Below, one piece after another: positions 1 to 9,775 of a stretch of 64,000 bases of DNA. The DNA is taken from NCBI GenBank assembly GCA_026418295.1, contig JAOABP010000003.1:62001-126000 (forward strand). Reading direction: 5' to 3'. The notes under the pieces were generated by a model, which worked only from the letters and a program-made list of their open reading frames with translations, ran no database searches and was not told the DNA's origin. Position 1 is the first letter of the stretch, and each line of letters opens with the position of its first letter. Position numbers and translations under genes: made by a program. Origin of the DNA: Caldifarciminota bacterium. GTDB taxonomy: Bacteria > Hydrothermota > Tepidihabitantia > Tepidihabitantales > Tepidihabitantaceae.

Positions 1-1
1 T

Positions 2-1000
2 TCAATCACTCGTCGGTACCGGACCGGCACGCTCCGCTGGAGCGAGAACACTGCCTATTCATTCGGCATCGGCAGGATGAAGGCACGCGAGCCGCTCTTT
101 TTTGACCGCAGTTTCTATAAACGGCTGATATCAGTTCCCACCGCACAGGATTTCCTCCGAGAACTTTCCGAAACCCGTTATGCCGAATTCATCGACCGGG
201 ACGGGTTGAACAACCCGGCTCAGATCTTTTCCCGGGCAGAGGAGACCGCTCTGCATTTCACCCTCGAATATGTCCCGGAGGAGTGGCTGCGGACAGTTCT
301 GGTCCTGCCGTCAGCGGTCATGCGGATGAAGGTGAGCCTGAAACGACAGCTGGGGGGAGACGAAACACACATTACCCCACCGGACTCATTTGTGCGGCTG
401 GCGCTGCCGCGGTGGGTAGAAAGCTGGCTTGCGACCCACGGCCGCACCGCACTGGAGCAGGCAGAACGTAAGGGGAATCCGGGATTTGTTGACCTCTATC
501 TTGACCAGCAAGAGATTGAACTGGCACTGAACTGCTGCCGGAACCGGGATTTTGCCTGGCATTATTACCGGCTGGCTGCGGATCTGCTGAATCTGAAGAT
601 ACTGCTGCGGTTGCGGTTGATGCCGGAGGTGCCGGAAAAACCCTCCTCGCTGCTGGTGCAGGGAGGCGGTCTGCCATTGGCAGAACTGACGGCACTGGTC
701 GGCGCGGGAGATGAGGTATGGAGTCAGCGGTTCCGGGGAACAGTTTTTGAGGAACTGGTCCAGCGGGGGCTGGAGGTAAAGATAAACCGAGGGTGGTTTG
801 CCGTCGTGGAGCAAAGAGCCCGGCGTCTTCTGGTGGAATTTGCAAATCGAGCGCGCTATGTGGCACTCGGGTATGAACCGGTATTTCGTTTCTACCGGCT
901 GTGGGAGAATGAAATTACGAATCTCCGGCTGATTTACGGTGCGAAGGTAACAGGATTACCCGCCACCGTGACTGAGGAGCTGGTTGTTCATGCCGAGTGA
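2..1000 (+). CDS. atpC: V/A-type ATPase subunit C (5' truncated by window edge)
   Basis: Subunit C (the d/AC39-type funnel) couples the central rotor of a V/A-type ATPase to the membrane ring. The frame is open from base 2 with no start codon before an internal ATG at 77. The residues before that ATG, containing AYSFGIGRMKARE, look like the conserved N-terminal helix of the family, so the real start lies left of the window and 77 is not the start. 332 residues are visible, close to full length for the family. It is followed directly by subunits F, A and B in the usual V/A-ATPase order, which supports the assignment more than the weakly conserved sequence does. It overlaps subunit F by 11 nt. 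Confidence 0.85.
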   Translation, partial: SITRRYRTGTLRWSENTAYSFGIGRMKAREPLFFDRSFYKRLISVPTAQDFLRELSETRYAEFIDRDGLNNPAQIFSRAEETALHFTLEYVPEEWLRTVLVLPSAVMRMKVSLKRQLGGDETHITPPDSFVRLALPRWVESWLATHGRTALEQAERKGNPGFVDLYLDQQEIELALNCCRNRDFAWHYYRLAADLLNLKILLRLRLMPEVPEKPSSLLVQGGGLPLAELTALVGAGDEVWSQRFRGTVFEELVQRGLEVKINRGWFAVVEQRARRLLVEFANRARYVALGYEPVFRFYRLWENEITNLRLIYGAKVTGLPATVTEELVVHAE

Positions 1001-1361
1001 GATTTCCCGGATCGCCGTCGTGGGCCCGGAGGATGTGGTGATGGGAATGGGAGCGGCGGGTGTGGATGTTTTTGCGGTGCAGGAGGGGGATGCGCGCAGC
1101 AGAGTGGAAGAGCTGGTCCGGGCCGGTTACCAGGTGATTTTCTACACCGATAACCTGGCAGGCGCACTGAAGGATGTGGTTAAAAGGTTTTCGCAGGATG
1201 CCCTGCCGTGCATAGTGGCACTGCCGTTCTCCGGATTGAAGGATGAATTCGATCCCCTGGTCAGAGCAGTTGCCCGGGCGGTGGGCGCCAACCTGCTCGG
1301 TCCGGACAAAGGACGGACCGGCGGCGCCGGGGAGGACATTCCGAAGGAGGAAAAGGTATGA
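990..1361 (+). CDS. atpF: V/A-type ATPase subunit F
   Basis: Small central-stalk subunit of 123 aa that binds the rotor and modulates the catalytic A3B3 head. The N-terminal Rossmann-like part (RIAVVGPEDVVMGMGAAGVDV) matches the family's typical opening. The start is taken as ATG 990 because GAGGAG lies at 974-979, ten bases upstream; an in-frame TTG at 984 is less likely. It overlaps the end of subunit C by 11 nt and its stop overlaps the start of subunit A (ATGA at 1358-1361), implying translational coupling. The lysine/glutamate-rich C-terminal tail after about residue 105 looks disordered. Confidence 0.9.
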   Translation: MPSEISRIAVVGPEDVVMGMGAAGVDVFAVQEGDARSRVEELVRAGYQVIFYTDNLAGALKDVVKRFSQDALPCIVALPFSGLKDEFDPLVRAVARAVGANLLGPDKGRTGGAGEDIPKEEKV

Positions 1362-3157
1362 GTGAAAACCAGGAAATCAAGGAAAAGCGGACGCAGTCGG
1401 AAGTCGGGATGATCGTCAAGGTATCAGGACCGCTGGTGGTCGCAAAGGGCATGGCGGGCTCGAAGATGTTTGACATGGTGCGGGTTTCGGAGCAGAGACT
1501 GCTGGGAGAAATAATCGGGCTCGCCGGTGATGAAGCGGCGATTCAGGTTTATGAAGAGACTGCGGGTATCGGACCGGGAGAACCGGTTTTCCCGAGCCAT
1601 GAACCGCTCTCAGTGGAACTGGGTCCGGGGCTGATCGAAAGTATTTATGACGGCGTGCAGCGCCCGCTGGATGTCGTGCGGAGCGTTGCCGGTGATTTTA
1701 TCAGCCGGGGTGTGGAAGTCCCGGGTCTGAACCGGGACCGAAAATGGTATTTCAAGCCGATCGTCAAAGCGGGGGATGAGGTTGAGCCGGGAGATGTGAT
1801 CGGCGAAGTTGAGGAAACCACGCTGATCAGGCATCGCATCATGGTGCCGCCGGGTGTGGGCGGAGAACTGGTGGAGATCCGGGAAGGGGAGTGGACAATT
1901 AACGATACAATTGCGGTCCTGCGGACACGGGACCGGACAGTGAATCTGACTATGATGCAGCGCTGGCCGGTACGGGTCCCCAGACCGGTAAAGGAACGGC
2001 TGGCACCGAATATGCCGCTTCTGACCGGTCAGCGGGTAATTGACAGTTTCTTTCCGGTGGCAAAGGGCGGTACTGCATGTGTACCAGGACCGTTCGGTTC
2101 CGGTAAGACCGTGATTCAGCATCAGCTGGCGAAGTGGGCGGATGCGGAGGTGGTCATTTTTGTCGGCTGCGGCGAGCGGGGGAATGAGATGACTGATGTT
2201 CTCCTCGAGTTCCCCAAACTTGAAGACCCGAGAAGCGGGGAACCGCTTATGAAGCGGACGGTCCTGATCGCCAACACCTCCAATATGCCGGTAGCGGCGC
2301 GGGAGGCTTCGGTTTACACTGCGGTCACGATTGGCGAGTATTTCCGGGATATGGGCTATGCGGTAGCGCTGCAGGCAGATTCAACCTCCCGCTGGGCAGA
2401 GGCGATGCGCGAAATCTCAGGCCGGCTGGAGGAGATGCCGGGGGAAGAGGGTTATCCGGCATATCTGGCAGGAAGGATTGCGGAATTTTATGAACGGGCA
2501 GGCCGGGTCCGGTGTCTCGGAAGATATCAGGGCAGGGAGCAGGAGGGAAGTCTGACCGTTATCGGCTCGGTCTCGCCGCCGGGTGGCGATCTTAATGACC
2601 CGGTTGTCCAGGCAACGCTGCGGGTAGTGAAGGTCTTCTGGTCGCTCGAGGACAAGCTGGCGTTTGCCCGCCATTTTCCCGCAATCTCCTGGCTCCGCTC
2701 CTATTCGCTGTATGCGGAATCGCTTGCTCCGGTAATGGACCGGCTGGCGGGTGCTGGTTATGGGGCGAACTGCCGGGAGGCACTCGCAATATTGCAGCGG
2801 GAGGCGGAACTGGAGGAGGTGGTGCGGCTGGTGGGCAAGGATACGCTGGGCGGAAACGAACGGCTGATTCTTGAGGTCGCCCGGTCAATCCGGGAAGATT
2901 TTCTCCATCAGAATGCGTTTGATCCGGTAGACAGTTTCAGTTCCCTGAAAAAACAGGCGCTGATCCTGGAAATGATTCTCCGGTTTTATCACGGTGCCCG
3001 GCAGGCGCTGGAACGGGGCGATGACATTAACCGGATTGAAAAACTGCCGGTCCGGGAAAAGATCGCCCGGATGAAATTCCTGGAAGAATCGGAGCTGGAG
3101 AACCGCTTTAAGGAAATTGAAGCGGAGCTCGAAGCGGAGCTGAAGGGGGCGGCATGA
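1358..3157 (+). CDS. atpA: V/A-type ATPase catalytic subunit A
   Basis: Catalytic subunit of the V/A-ATPase, 599 aa, of normal family length. The Walker A motif GPFGSGKT lies near residues 243-250. The A-type 'bulge' insertion precedes it, and the downstream [11 protein letters not shown] and [22 protein letters not shown]-type segments are typical of the nucleotide-binding domain. It starts at ATG 1358 with GGAGG about 10 nt upstream and overlaps subunit F and subunit B by 4 nt each (ATGA junctions). The visible sequence does not settle whether the enzyme makes ATP or pumps ions; the ion-binding K ring is outside the window. Confidence 0.98.
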   Translation: MSENQEIKEKRTQSEVGMIVKVSGPLVVAKGMAGSKMFDMVRVSEQRLLGEIIGLAGDEAAIQVYEETAGIGPGEPVFPSHEPLSVELGPGLIESIYDGVQRPLDVVRSVAGDFISRGVEVPGLNRDRKWYFKPIVKAGDEVEPGDVIGEVEETTLIRHRIMVPPGVGGELVEIREGEWTINDTIAVLRTRDRTVNLTMMQRWPVRVPRPVKERLAPNMPLLTGQRVIDSFFPVAKGGTACVPGPFGSGKTVIQHQLAKWADAEVVIFVGCGERGNEMTDVLLEFPKLEDPRSGEPLMKRTVLIANTSNMPVAAREASVYTAVTIGEYFRDMGYAVALQADSTSRWAEAMREISGRLEEMPGEEGYPAYLAGRIAEFYERAGRVRCLGRYQGREQEGSLTVIGSVSPPGGDLNDPVVQATLRVVKVFWSLEDKLAFARHFPAISWLRSYSLYAESLAPVMDRLAGAGYGANCREALAILQREAELEEVVRLVGKDTLGGNERLILEVARSIREDFLHQNAFDPVDSFSSLKKQALILEMILRFYHGARQALERGDDINRIEKLPVREKIARMKFLEESELENRFKEIEAELEAELKGAA

Positions 3158-4524
3158 TTAAAGAGTACCGAAGTGTGAGTTCGGTCTCCGGACCTCTGCT
3201 CGTTGTTGAAGGGGTAAGCGGGGTAAAGTATGCCGAGCTGGTGGAAATCAGACTGCCATCAGGGGAAAGACGCCGCGGCCAGGTTCTGGAGGTGAACCGC
3301 GACCGGGCGCTGGTGCAGGTATTTGAAGGAACAAGAGGAATTGATGTGCCGAAAGCCGGCGTGCGGTTTCTGGGCAGGGGTATTGAACTGGCGGTTTCCG
3401 AGGAAATGCTGGGACGGGTTTTTGACGGCCTGGGTGCGCCGCGCGATGGTGGACCACCAATCATCCCGAAACAGCGGCTTGATATCAACGGCGCTCCCAT
3501 TAACCCCTGTGCCCGCGAGTACCCGAATGAGTTTATTCAAACCGGCATCTCGGCGATCGACGGACTGAATACCCTCGTGCGCGGTCAGAAACTGCCGATT
3601 TTCTCCGGCACCGGTCTGCCCCATAACCGGCTGGCAGCCCAGATCGCCCGTCAGGCAAAGGTGCTGGGAAAAGAGGAAAGGTTTGCGGTTGTGTTTGCCG
3701 CCATGGGCATCACCTTTGAGGAGGCGCAGTTCTTCATTGACGACTTTACCCGCTCCGGTGCGTTGTCCAGAACAGTGCTGTTTCTGAATCTCGCCGATGA
3801 ACCGGCAATCGAACGGATTGCCACACCCCGGACCGCTCTCACCTGCGCCGAATATCTGGCATTTGAGCTGGGGATGCATGTTCTCGTGATTCTCACCGAT
3901 ATGACCAATTACTGTGAGGCGCTGCGGGAAATTTCTGCCGCCCGGAAGGAGGTGCCGGGCCGGCGGGGGTATCCGGGTTATCTTTACACTGATCTGGCAT
4001 CGATTTATGAGCGCTGCGGCCGGATCAAGGACCGGACCGGCTCAATTACGATGATCCCGATTCTCACCATGCCCGAGGATGACAAGACCCATCCGATCCC
4101 CGATTTAACCGGTTATATCACTGAGGGACAGATCATCCTTTCCCGGGCAATGCACCTGAAGAACATTGCGCCCCCGATCGACGTCCTGCCTTCCCTCTCC
4201 CGGCTGAAGGATAAGGGAATCGGTGCCGGCAAGACACGTGAGGATCATGCGGATCTGTTTAATCAGCTTTACGCCTGCTATGCCCGGGGCAAGGAGGCGG
4301 AAGAACTGCAGGTAATTCTGGGCGAAGCGGCGCTGACCGAGCTGGACCGGTTGTATATCGATTTTGCCCGGACTTTTGAACGGCGCTATATCGCCCAGGG
4401 GGAGTACGAAAACCGCTCAATTGAGACGACACTGAATCTTGGCTGGGAGCTTCTGTCGGTGTTCCCGAAGTCAGAACTCAAGCGGGTCCGGCCGGCACTG
4501 CTGGAAAAGTACTACCCGAAGTAG
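3154..4524 (+). CDS. atpB: V/A-type ATPase non-catalytic subunit B
   Basis: Regulatory partner of subunit A in the A3B3 hexamer, 456 aa. As expected for B subunits, the P-loop position carries a degenerate [16 protein letters not shown] segment (around residue 150) without a GxxxxGKT motif, so it should bind but not hydrolyse nucleotide. The C-terminal helical domain is complete. It starts at an ATGA overlap with subunit A. No subunit D gene follows, although D commonly comes directly after B; the next gene is a PAS protein with its own promoter, so B appears to end this operon. No clear terminator is visible in 4525-4558. Confidence 0.98.
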   Translation: MIKEYRSVSSVSGPLLVVEGVSGVKYAELVEIRLPSGERRRGQVLEVNRDRALVQVFEGTRGIDVPKAGVRFLGRGIELAVSEEMLGRVFDGLGAPRDGGPPIIPKQRLDINGAPINPCAREYPNEFIQTGISAIDGLNTLVRGQKLPIFSGTGLPHNRLAAQIARQAKVLGKEERFAVVFAAMGITFEEAQFFIDDFTRSGALSRTVLFLNLADEPAIERIATPRTALTCAEYLAFELGMHVLVILTDMTNYCEALREISAARKEVPGRRGYPGYLYTDLASIYERCGRIKDRTGSITMIPILTMPEDDKTHPIPDLTGYITEGQIILSRAMHLKNIAPPIDVLPSLSRLKDKGIGAGKTREDHADLFNQLYACYARGKEAEELQVILGEAALTELDRLYIDFARTFERRYIAQGEYENRSIETTLNLGWELLSVFPKSELKRVRPALLEKYYPK

Positions 4525-4558
4525 CCGGCACCCTGTCTGTGTCTCCGACTAATTTTTA

Positions 4559-4597
4559 TTGACAACCCCGCTGGGCATCATACTATTTGGACGGGAG
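4559..4597 (+). promoter_or_regulatory. Promoter and ribosome-binding site of the PAS protein
   Basis: TTGACA at 4559-4564, 16-bp spacer, TACTAT at 4581-4586. Predicted transcription start is near 4593, giving a leader of about 14 nt that contains GGGAG (4593-4597), nine bases before ATG 4607. The TTG of the -35 box is in frame with the gene but is promoter sequence, not the start codon. Confidence 0.7.
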
Positions 4598-4606
4598 TCT
4601 TGGTTG

Positions 4607-6814
4607 ATGCCTGAACGGAAGAAAAAAAGATCCCGGGGACTGGTCTTCAAAAACATCAGCATCCAGCCCGGCGATATTATCATCACTCTGGATCTGGCGG
4701 GCCGGATTGTTGAGGTGAACGAGGAGACACACCAGACACTGGGGCTGAGCAGGGAGGAACTGCTGGGCATGCCCTGGAGCGGTCTGTTTCCGGATTCGGG
4801 TCTGAATATAAGAACGGTACTTGCAGGCCGGGATTTTGCTAATGGCTTTGAATTCATCCGGAAGGACGGCAGACGAATGAGCCTCTATTTCTTTGCCACT
4901 GTCGGGCTGGATGAATCAGGCACCCCCGCCGGGATCGTCTGTATCGGCCGGGATGTGACACCTTTCTGGCAGCCTACTGAGAAGGCACTGCAGGCGGAAA
5001 GAAAGTATCAGACGGTATTACGGCTCTCAACCGATGCCATCATTGTGGTTTCAACCCGGGGAGAAATCCTCGAAGCAAACAATGCCGCAGGCCAGCTTAC
5101 CGGTCTCCCTGTTGAACGGTTGCTCAACCAGCTCGTAGATCAGTTTGTCCTCCCTGAGGAACGGCGTTCACTCGCCCTTTTCGGACGCAGGTTGCTGAGA
5201 AAGGGCAGAGGGGAAACGGCAATCAGAATTCATGATCAGCAAGGACAGGAAAAAATTTTGAGTGTCAGGGCTGAAGTACTGCCGGACTCAACCGAGCAGA
5301 AAATTTATGCCCTGTGCCGGGACATTACCGCTGAACATCAGTTGCGCGCCGAAATCAGCCGGAGTGAATCTCTGGTGGCTCAGTTGTTTGATGCTGAATC
5401 CGCTGCCATTTTTCTGGAAAAGATGGACGGAACGGTTGTCAGGGTTAACCGGTCCGCCACGAGACTCCTCAGTTTGCCGGCATCGGAAATCACCGGGCGC
5501 CGCCTGCGGGACATCGTCCCGCAAGATGTAGCAGCAGTACTGCCCCAGATGCGTGCCGCCATTCTTGAGAAAAGAGCGTTTCAGGCGGAAATTGCCACCC
5601 GGCGCCGCGACGGCCGGCCGCTCTGGCTGCTTTTGAGCAACGCCCTGGTGGAACTTGAGGAGGAAACTCTGATCCTTACGATCGCTCGTGATATCACCGA
5701 AGAAAAGCAGGCGATGCTGGAACTGCGGGAGAACGAAGCCCGGCTCCGGCTGCTGCTCAACCAGATCCCGGCGCTGATCTGGACCACCGACACCCGGCTC
5801 ATCTGCACCTCGGCAATCGGCTCCGGCATTCGCGGCCTGCCCGCTCGACCCGGCACACTGGTCGGGGAAAAAATCACCACCCTGCTGAACATCAAACCGG
5901 AAGTTGAACTCCAGCTCCAGCGGGCACTGGCGGGCGAATCGGTGCAGTTTGAATTTATCCAGGGTGAACACTTTTATCGCGCCCGGGTGGAACCACTGCG
6001 CGGGCTGGACGGCGAACTGCTGGGCACTGTTGGTCTGGCACATGATGTTACCGATTACCGGACAATTGAACACCGGCTCAAGGAAAGCCTGAATAACTAT
6101 CAGACCCTGATTGACATCGCTCCGATAACAATTGCAGTTCATCAGCAGGGCAGAATTGTCATGATCAACCGCACCGGTGCCAGAATGCTCGGCTATGACG
6201 ACCCGGCAGAACTGGTCGGGAAGAGCGTGATGGAGTTTGTCCATCCGGATGACTGGCCGGCAGCAGTCAACCGGATCCGCACCGCCCTCGAAAAAGGGAC
6301 GAGCAACCCGCCAATTAGGGAAAGGCTCAGACGCCGGGATGGCAGTTACATTTTAGCTGAGGTTCGGAACGCACCCCTCAGCTGGCAGGGTCAACCGGCA
6401 GTCATGGTGGTCGCTCAGGACTTAAGCGAACGGGAAAAACTCAGCCGTCAGGTCCAGGAGGTGCTCTCGCACACCCGGGCAATCCTGGAATATTCACCCC
6501 ATGGCATCGCTGCCGAGCACGAGGGCAGAATTGTTTACGCCAATCCGAAATTTGCCGAGCTGTTCGGCTATGAGCTCAATGAAGTGATCGGCAAACCGGT
6601 AGTGGAGCTGGTCGCCGAACCGGAGCGGGAACGGATTTCAGGGTATCTCCAGGCGCGGAAAGAGGGCAAACCGGCACCCAATGAGTATCAGTTTGACGGG
6701 CTGATGCGGAATGGCACGATTCGCCGCCTCCAGATCAAGGTCTCCACCTATCGCATCAATGAACAGCTGATTGTCCTTGGCTTTGTCTTCCCTGCTGACA
6801 AAAGACCCGTATAA
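4607..6814 (+). CDS. Multi-PAS sensor protein without a visible output domain
   Basis: Cytoplasmic-looking protein of 735 aa made almost entirely of six PAS domains of about 110-120 residues each, beginning near residues 20, 140, 260, 380, 500 and 625. Each shows the PAS pattern of an aliphatic GxIxxxN strand (for example GRIVEVNEETHQTLG, GRIVMINRTGARMLGY, GRIVYANPKFAELFGY) and most end in a DIT/DVT/DLS linker. There is no signal peptide or membrane segment. No histidine kinase, GGDEF, HTH or phosphatase domain follows the last PAS before the stop. It may pass its signal by protein-protein contact or modulate a separate kinase. Start ATG 4607 is chosen from the promoter and GGGAG box. What the PAS domains bind cannot be read from the sequence. 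Confidence 0.85.
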   Translation: MPERKKKRSRGLVFKNISIQPGDIIITLDLAGRIVEVNEETHQTLGLSREELLGMPWSGLFPDSGLNIRTVLAGRDFANGFEFIRKDGRRMSLYFFATVGLDESGTPAGIVCIGRDVTPFWQPTEKALQAERKYQTVLRLSTDAIIVVSTRGEILEANNAAGQLTGLPVERLLNQLVDQFVLPEERRSLALFGRRLLRKGRGETAIRIHDQQGQEKILSVRAEVLPDSTEQKIYALCRDITAEHQLRAEISRSESLVAQLFDAESAAIFLEKMDGTVVRVNRSATRLLSLPASEITGRRLRDIVPQDVAAVLPQMRAAILEKRAFQAEIATRRRDGRPLWLLLSNALVELEEETLILTIARDITEEKQAMLELRENEARLRLLLNQIPALIWTTDTRLICTSAIGSGIRGLPARPGTLVGEKITTLLNIKPEVELQLQRALAGESVQFEFIQGEHFYRARVEPLRGLDGELLGTVGLAHDVTDYRTIEHRLKESLNNYQTLIDIAPITIAVHQQGRIVMINRTGARMLGYDDPAELVGKSVMEFVHPDDWPAAVNRIRTALEKGTSNPPIRERLRRRDGSYILAEVRNAPLSWQGQPAVMVVAQDLSEREKLSRQVQEVLSHTRAILEYSPHGIAAEHEGRIVYANPKFAELFGYELNEVIGKPVVELVAEPERERISGYLQARKEGKPAPNEYQFDGLMRNGTIRRLQIKVSTYRINEQLIVLGFVFPADKRPV

Positions 6815-7053
6815 CCGCTGAAACCCAGCCGCATTTTAGCCAAACCATCCGCAATCAGAAACCGATACCCTGCCGGGAACTGCCGCCCCGGTTGCCGGCT
6901 ACTCAAACCGGCACCACTTCATAACTGTCGGCTTAGCTTTAACTTGCCAAAAAAGGCTATTGTGAGCCGGCTTAAAAATGTGAAATCTGCCACTCCGCAT
7001 GACTCTAATTTATTGGGGAAATCAGAACTTTGCCGGCTCAAACAGCTCTCCTC
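6815..7053. other. Intergenic region with dispersed 8-bp inverted repeat
   Basis: No gene, tRNA or intrinsic terminator is visible in these 239 bases. An 8-bp inverted repeat, GAGCCGGC at 6964-6971 and GCCGGCTC at 7032-7039, flanks an AT-rich stretch. It could be an operator or chance, since GCCGG words are common in this genome. Confidence 0.3.
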
Positions 7054-7081
7054 TTGACTTTTGACTGTAACAGGCTATTTA
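7054..7081 (+). promoter_or_regulatory. Promoter of exported-protein pair, start-codon proximal
   Basis: TTGACT 7054-7059, 16-bp spacer, TATTTA 7076-7081, then six bases to GTG 7088. The -35 box is strong and the -10 weak, but the geometry is the same as at other head genes in the window, implying a leaderless mRNA. A second TTGACT (7061-7066) overlaps. Confidence 0.5.
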
Positions 7082-7087
7082 TTTACT

Positions 7088-7666
7088 GTGAGCCGGTACC
7101 TGCTGGTTTTCCTGGTGCTTTTAACCTCCCTTGCCGGTATCTGCGACCGGCTGCCCGAGCGTCAATGGGAACGGGGTGCATTTGAGCCGATCGGCGGCAA
7201 ACCCTACGAACTGCCTGCCGGACTCGAGCTCCGGTATATTACCGGTGCTGATTCGGAAATCCCGAGCTCACTTCTGCCCCTTGAGCTTTCGGTTCTTAAT
7301 AACACCACCCGGCGCATCCCGGTCCTCATGCCGGCAGGTCTGGTCTTTTCGCCCAACAGCCCGGAGTATCAGTATATGATGCTTTTACAGCAGTTTTCCT
7401 TCTCGGTGCCGCCGGATCAGGAAACAACCGTTCTTTTACCGACCTATTGTGCGAACGAAAACCTGGACGAACCGGATGATGAGTCCTTTTACGAAATTGC
7501 GATTCAGGTCTGGGAGCGGGAGCTGAATGAACTTTTTGAACTCCTGAAAGACAAGCACCTTGATTACGAAGAGGCGGTAGAGCTGGCACAGGAGGCTTTG
7601 TTTGAAATCACCGATGGCGAAGGGCTTACGGACTCAACCCGGCTTAAACTTCAGAACCTCCCCTGA
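7088..7666 (+). CDS. Exported protein of unknown function, paralogue of next gene
   Basis: 192 aa. Starting at GTG 7088, the protein opens with a convincing signal peptide (SRYLLVFLVLLTSLAGICD). The mature part begins with a beta-rich segment and ends in a helical, acidic region (ELNELFELLKDKHLDYEEAVELAQEA). I do not recognise the family. It is related to the next gene: both have an LPxGLxF segment, a hydrophobic strand pair ending in a Cys-containing VLLPTYC / VLGVFCC strand, and a C-terminal (I/V)TDxxGL...LP motif. The upstream TTG at 7061 is promoter sequence. The two genes are 7 nt apart and form one unit. Confidence 0.75.
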   Translation: MSRYLLVFLVLLTSLAGICDRLPERQWERGAFEPIGGKPYELPAGLELRYITGADSEIPSSLLPLELSVLNNTTRRIPVLMPAGLVFSPNSPEYQYMMLLQQFSFSVPPDQETTVLLPTYCANENLDEPDDESFYEIAIQVWERELNELFELLKDKHLDYEEAVELAQEALFEITDGEGLTDSTRLKLQNLP

Positions 7667-7673
7667 AGAAAGT

Positions 7674-8246
7674 ATGTCCGCAACCACCGCTCCATCCCGC
7701 CGGCTGATTCTGGTTTTCATCCTGCTGCTTACTGCCTGCGACGAACTCCTGATACCGACCGACTTTGAACCCACCGGCAGCCCCTTCAGCCTCAACCCCG
7801 GAATTACACTCATCGCCATCGCTGGTGACCGGCAGCATTTCAGTCCGAATGGACTCTATTCGCTGGCACTGGTTGCCCGGGCGAACAACTCTGCCTATGC
7901 GTCTGACACTCTGCCCGGCGGTCTGCTCTTTACCTCAAGCAAAAACTCCACTCAGCACATGATTATCCTTAAGGACCATCCGGTCACCTTCAGCACCAAT
8001 AACACCACGGTCGTGCTCGGCGTCTTCTGCTGTAACCGGCGCCGGCTCATTCCGGCAGAAACCGATACCTTCATGCTCGGACCCCTCACCGACAACCCGG
8101 GACTGCGGCAGCTGGCAGAACTGGTGCGGCACAAACGCATCAGCGAAAACCTGGGTATGGTTCAGCGGGCGGTCTGGATGGTTACCGACTCCACCGGATT
8201 GAATCAGGCGTATATTGACTCAATCAGCGCCCTGCCGGACGAATAA
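7674..8246 (+). CDS. Putative lipoprotein of unknown function, paralogue of previous gene
   Basis: 190 aa. Start ATG 7674 gives a short basic N-terminus, a hydrophobic stretch (LILVFILLLTAC) and a lipobox Cys near residue 22, so this copy is probably membrane-anchored while its neighbour is released. The earlier in-frame start at 7602 would bury the signal peptide and overlap the previous gene, so I rejected it. The body aligns along its length with the previous product (LPGGLLF, VVLGVFCC, VTDSTGL), indicating an old tandem duplication. The upstream GAAGAAAG is a weak ribosome site and coupling to the first gene is likely. It ends 2 nt from the convergent guaA. Function unknown. Confidence 0.75.
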   Translation: MSATTAPSRRLILVFILLLTACDELLIPTDFEPTGSPFSLNPGITLIAIAGDRQHFSPNGLYSLALVARANNSAYASDTLPGGLLFTSSKNSTQHMIILKDHPVTFSTNNTTVVLGVFCCNRRRLIPAETDTFMLGPLTDNPGLRQLAELVRHKRISENLGMVQRAVWMVTDSTGLNQAYIDSISALPDE

Positions 8247-8248
8247 CA

Positions 8249-9775
8249 TCACTCCCATTCAATTGTTGCCGGCGGTTTGGATGAAATATCATAGACCACC
8301 CGGTTAACACCACGGACCTCATTAGTGATCCGGCGGGCGACACGGGCAAGGAGTTCCTCAGGCAACCGTGCCCAGTCTGCGGTCATGGCATCACTGGAAA
8401 CCACCGCCCGCAATGCCACCACATGCTCATAGGTCCGGCGGTCACCCATCACTCCAACTGAACGCACCGGCAAAAGCACTGCCAGCGCCTGCCAGACCTG
8501 ATGATACCAGCCCGACCTCTTCAGCTCACTGATAAATATATGATCCGCCTGCCGTAACATCTCCAGCCGCTCTGGAGTCACAGCGCCGACGATCCTCACC
8601 GCCAGACCGGGCCCGGGAAAGGGATGCCGGTTGAGAATAGAACCCGGAATCTTCAGCGCCCGTCCCAGCTTCCGCACCTCATCCTTGAACAGCTCCTTGA
8701 GCGGTTCAATCAGCTCAAACCTGAGGTCCTTGGGCAGTCCGCCGACATTATGATGAGTCTTGATCGTAGCTGAAGGACCACCGGTGGCAGACCGGGATTC
8801 AATCAGGTCCGGGTACAGCGTCCCCTGAGCAAGAAACCGGATTCCGCCTGCCTGTTCTGCCACCGCCTCGAAAACCCGTATAAACTCCCGGCCAATAATC
8901 CGGCGCTTTTGTTCCGGATCAACTACACCCTCCAGACTGCTCAGAAACCGATTGCGGGCATCTACCGTTCTCACGGGCAGAAGCTGTTTAAGCAGGCCGG
9001 GTACTGCCTCCTCCTCTCCCTGACGCAGCAGTCCATTGTCGACAAACACCGCAATCAGCCGGCGGCCGAGCACCCGGTAGAGCAGAACCGCCATTACCGT
9101 TGAATCCACGCCGCCCGAAACCGCACACAACACCCGCTCCCGTCCTACCTGTTCCCGGATCGACACACTCTGTTCCTGAATAAAATTCTTCATCGTCCAG
9201 TTGCGACGGCACCCGCAGATTTTAAAAAGGAAATTTGCTAGGATATCTTTCCCCAGCGGTGTATGCTCAACTTCGGGATGAAACTGCACCCCGTAAATCT
9301 GCCGGCTTTCATCCGCCATCGCTGCCACTGCGCCCGAACTGGTATCACCCAGCGCTGTGAAACCATCGGGCAGCCGGCGCACCGAGTCCCCATGGCTCAT
9401 CCAGACCGGAAAACTGCCAGGCAGACCTTCAAACAGTGGCGACCGCCGGTTCCGGACAAACCGGCTGTGCCCGTATTCCCGCAGCTCGGACCCGATCCTC
9501 CCACCGAGCATCTGGGCAATCAACTGCATACCATAGCAGATACCCAGAACGGGAACTCCCAGGCGGAAGACTCCAGGATCCGGCTTAGGTGCCTCTTGGT
9601 CTCGCACGCTTGCCGGGCCGCCGGAAAGAATGATCCCGCACGCTCCTCTTGCTAAAATTTCAGCGGGTGCGATATTGAATGGCACGATCTCAGCATAGAC
9701 CTCAAGCTCCCTCACCCGCCGACAGATCAGCTGTGTGTACTGGGAACCAAAATCGAGAATTAAAATCCGGTCCAA
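8249..9775 (-). CDS. guaA: GMP synthase (glutamine-hydrolysing)
   Basis: Converts XMP to GMP using glutamine and ATP, the last step of guanine nucleotide synthesis. 508 aa, full length. The class I glutaminase domain has nucleophile Cys80 in GICYGMQ and His166/Glu168 in FHPEVE. The ATP-pyrophosphatase domain has the P-loop SGGVDST (220-226), followed by the C-terminal dimerisation domain. The start is a TTG at 9775, directly after the stop of the upstream gene (TAA-TTG), so translation is probably coupled. It is the last gene of the plsC-holA-leuS-orf-guaA run. Confidence 0.97.
   Translation of the reverse strand: MDRILILDFGSQYTQLICRRVRELEVYAEIVPFNIAPAEILARGACGIILSGGPASVRDQEAPKPDPGVFRLGVPVLGICYGMQLIAQMLGGRIGSELREYGHSRFVRNRRSPLFEGLPGSFPVWMSHGDSVRRLPDGFTALGDTSSGAVAAMADESRQIYGVQFHPEVEHTPLGKDILANFLFKICGCRRNWTMKNFIQEQSVSIREQVGRERVLCAVSGGVDSTVMAVLLYRVLGRRLIAVFVDNGLLRQGEEEAVPGLLKQLLPVRTVDARNRFLSSLEGVVDPEQKRRIIGREFIRVFEAVAEQAGGIRFLAQGTLYPDLIESRSATGGPSATIKTHHNVGGLPKDLRFELIEPLKELFKDEVRKLGRALKIPGSILNRHPFPGPGLAVRIVGAVTPERLEMLRQADHIFISELKRSGWYHQVWQALAVLLPVRSVGVMGDRRTYEHVVALRAVVSSDAMTADWARLPEELLARVARRITNEVRGVNRVVYDISSKPPATIEWE

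Noticed and set aside
77-79. ATG 77 as the start of ATPase subunit C
   Set aside because: The frame is open upstream and encodes the conserved N-terminal helix, so the gene begins before the window.
4559-4606. TTG 4559 as the start of the PAS protein
   Set aside because: It is the first base triplet of a TTGACA -35 box; ATG 4607 has GGGAG at a good distance.
5288-6244. Large open frames antisense to real genes (for example 318 codons here, and 423 codons at 10910-12181 and 33767-35038)
   Set aside because: High-GC codon bias of the true gene on the other strand opens these frames; they lack ribosome sites and recognisable domains.
6815-7053. tRNA or small RNA gene in the largest gap of the left half
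   Set aside because: No T-loop GGTTCGAATCC-like sequence or cloverleaf arms could be found; only short GCCGG inverted repeats are present.
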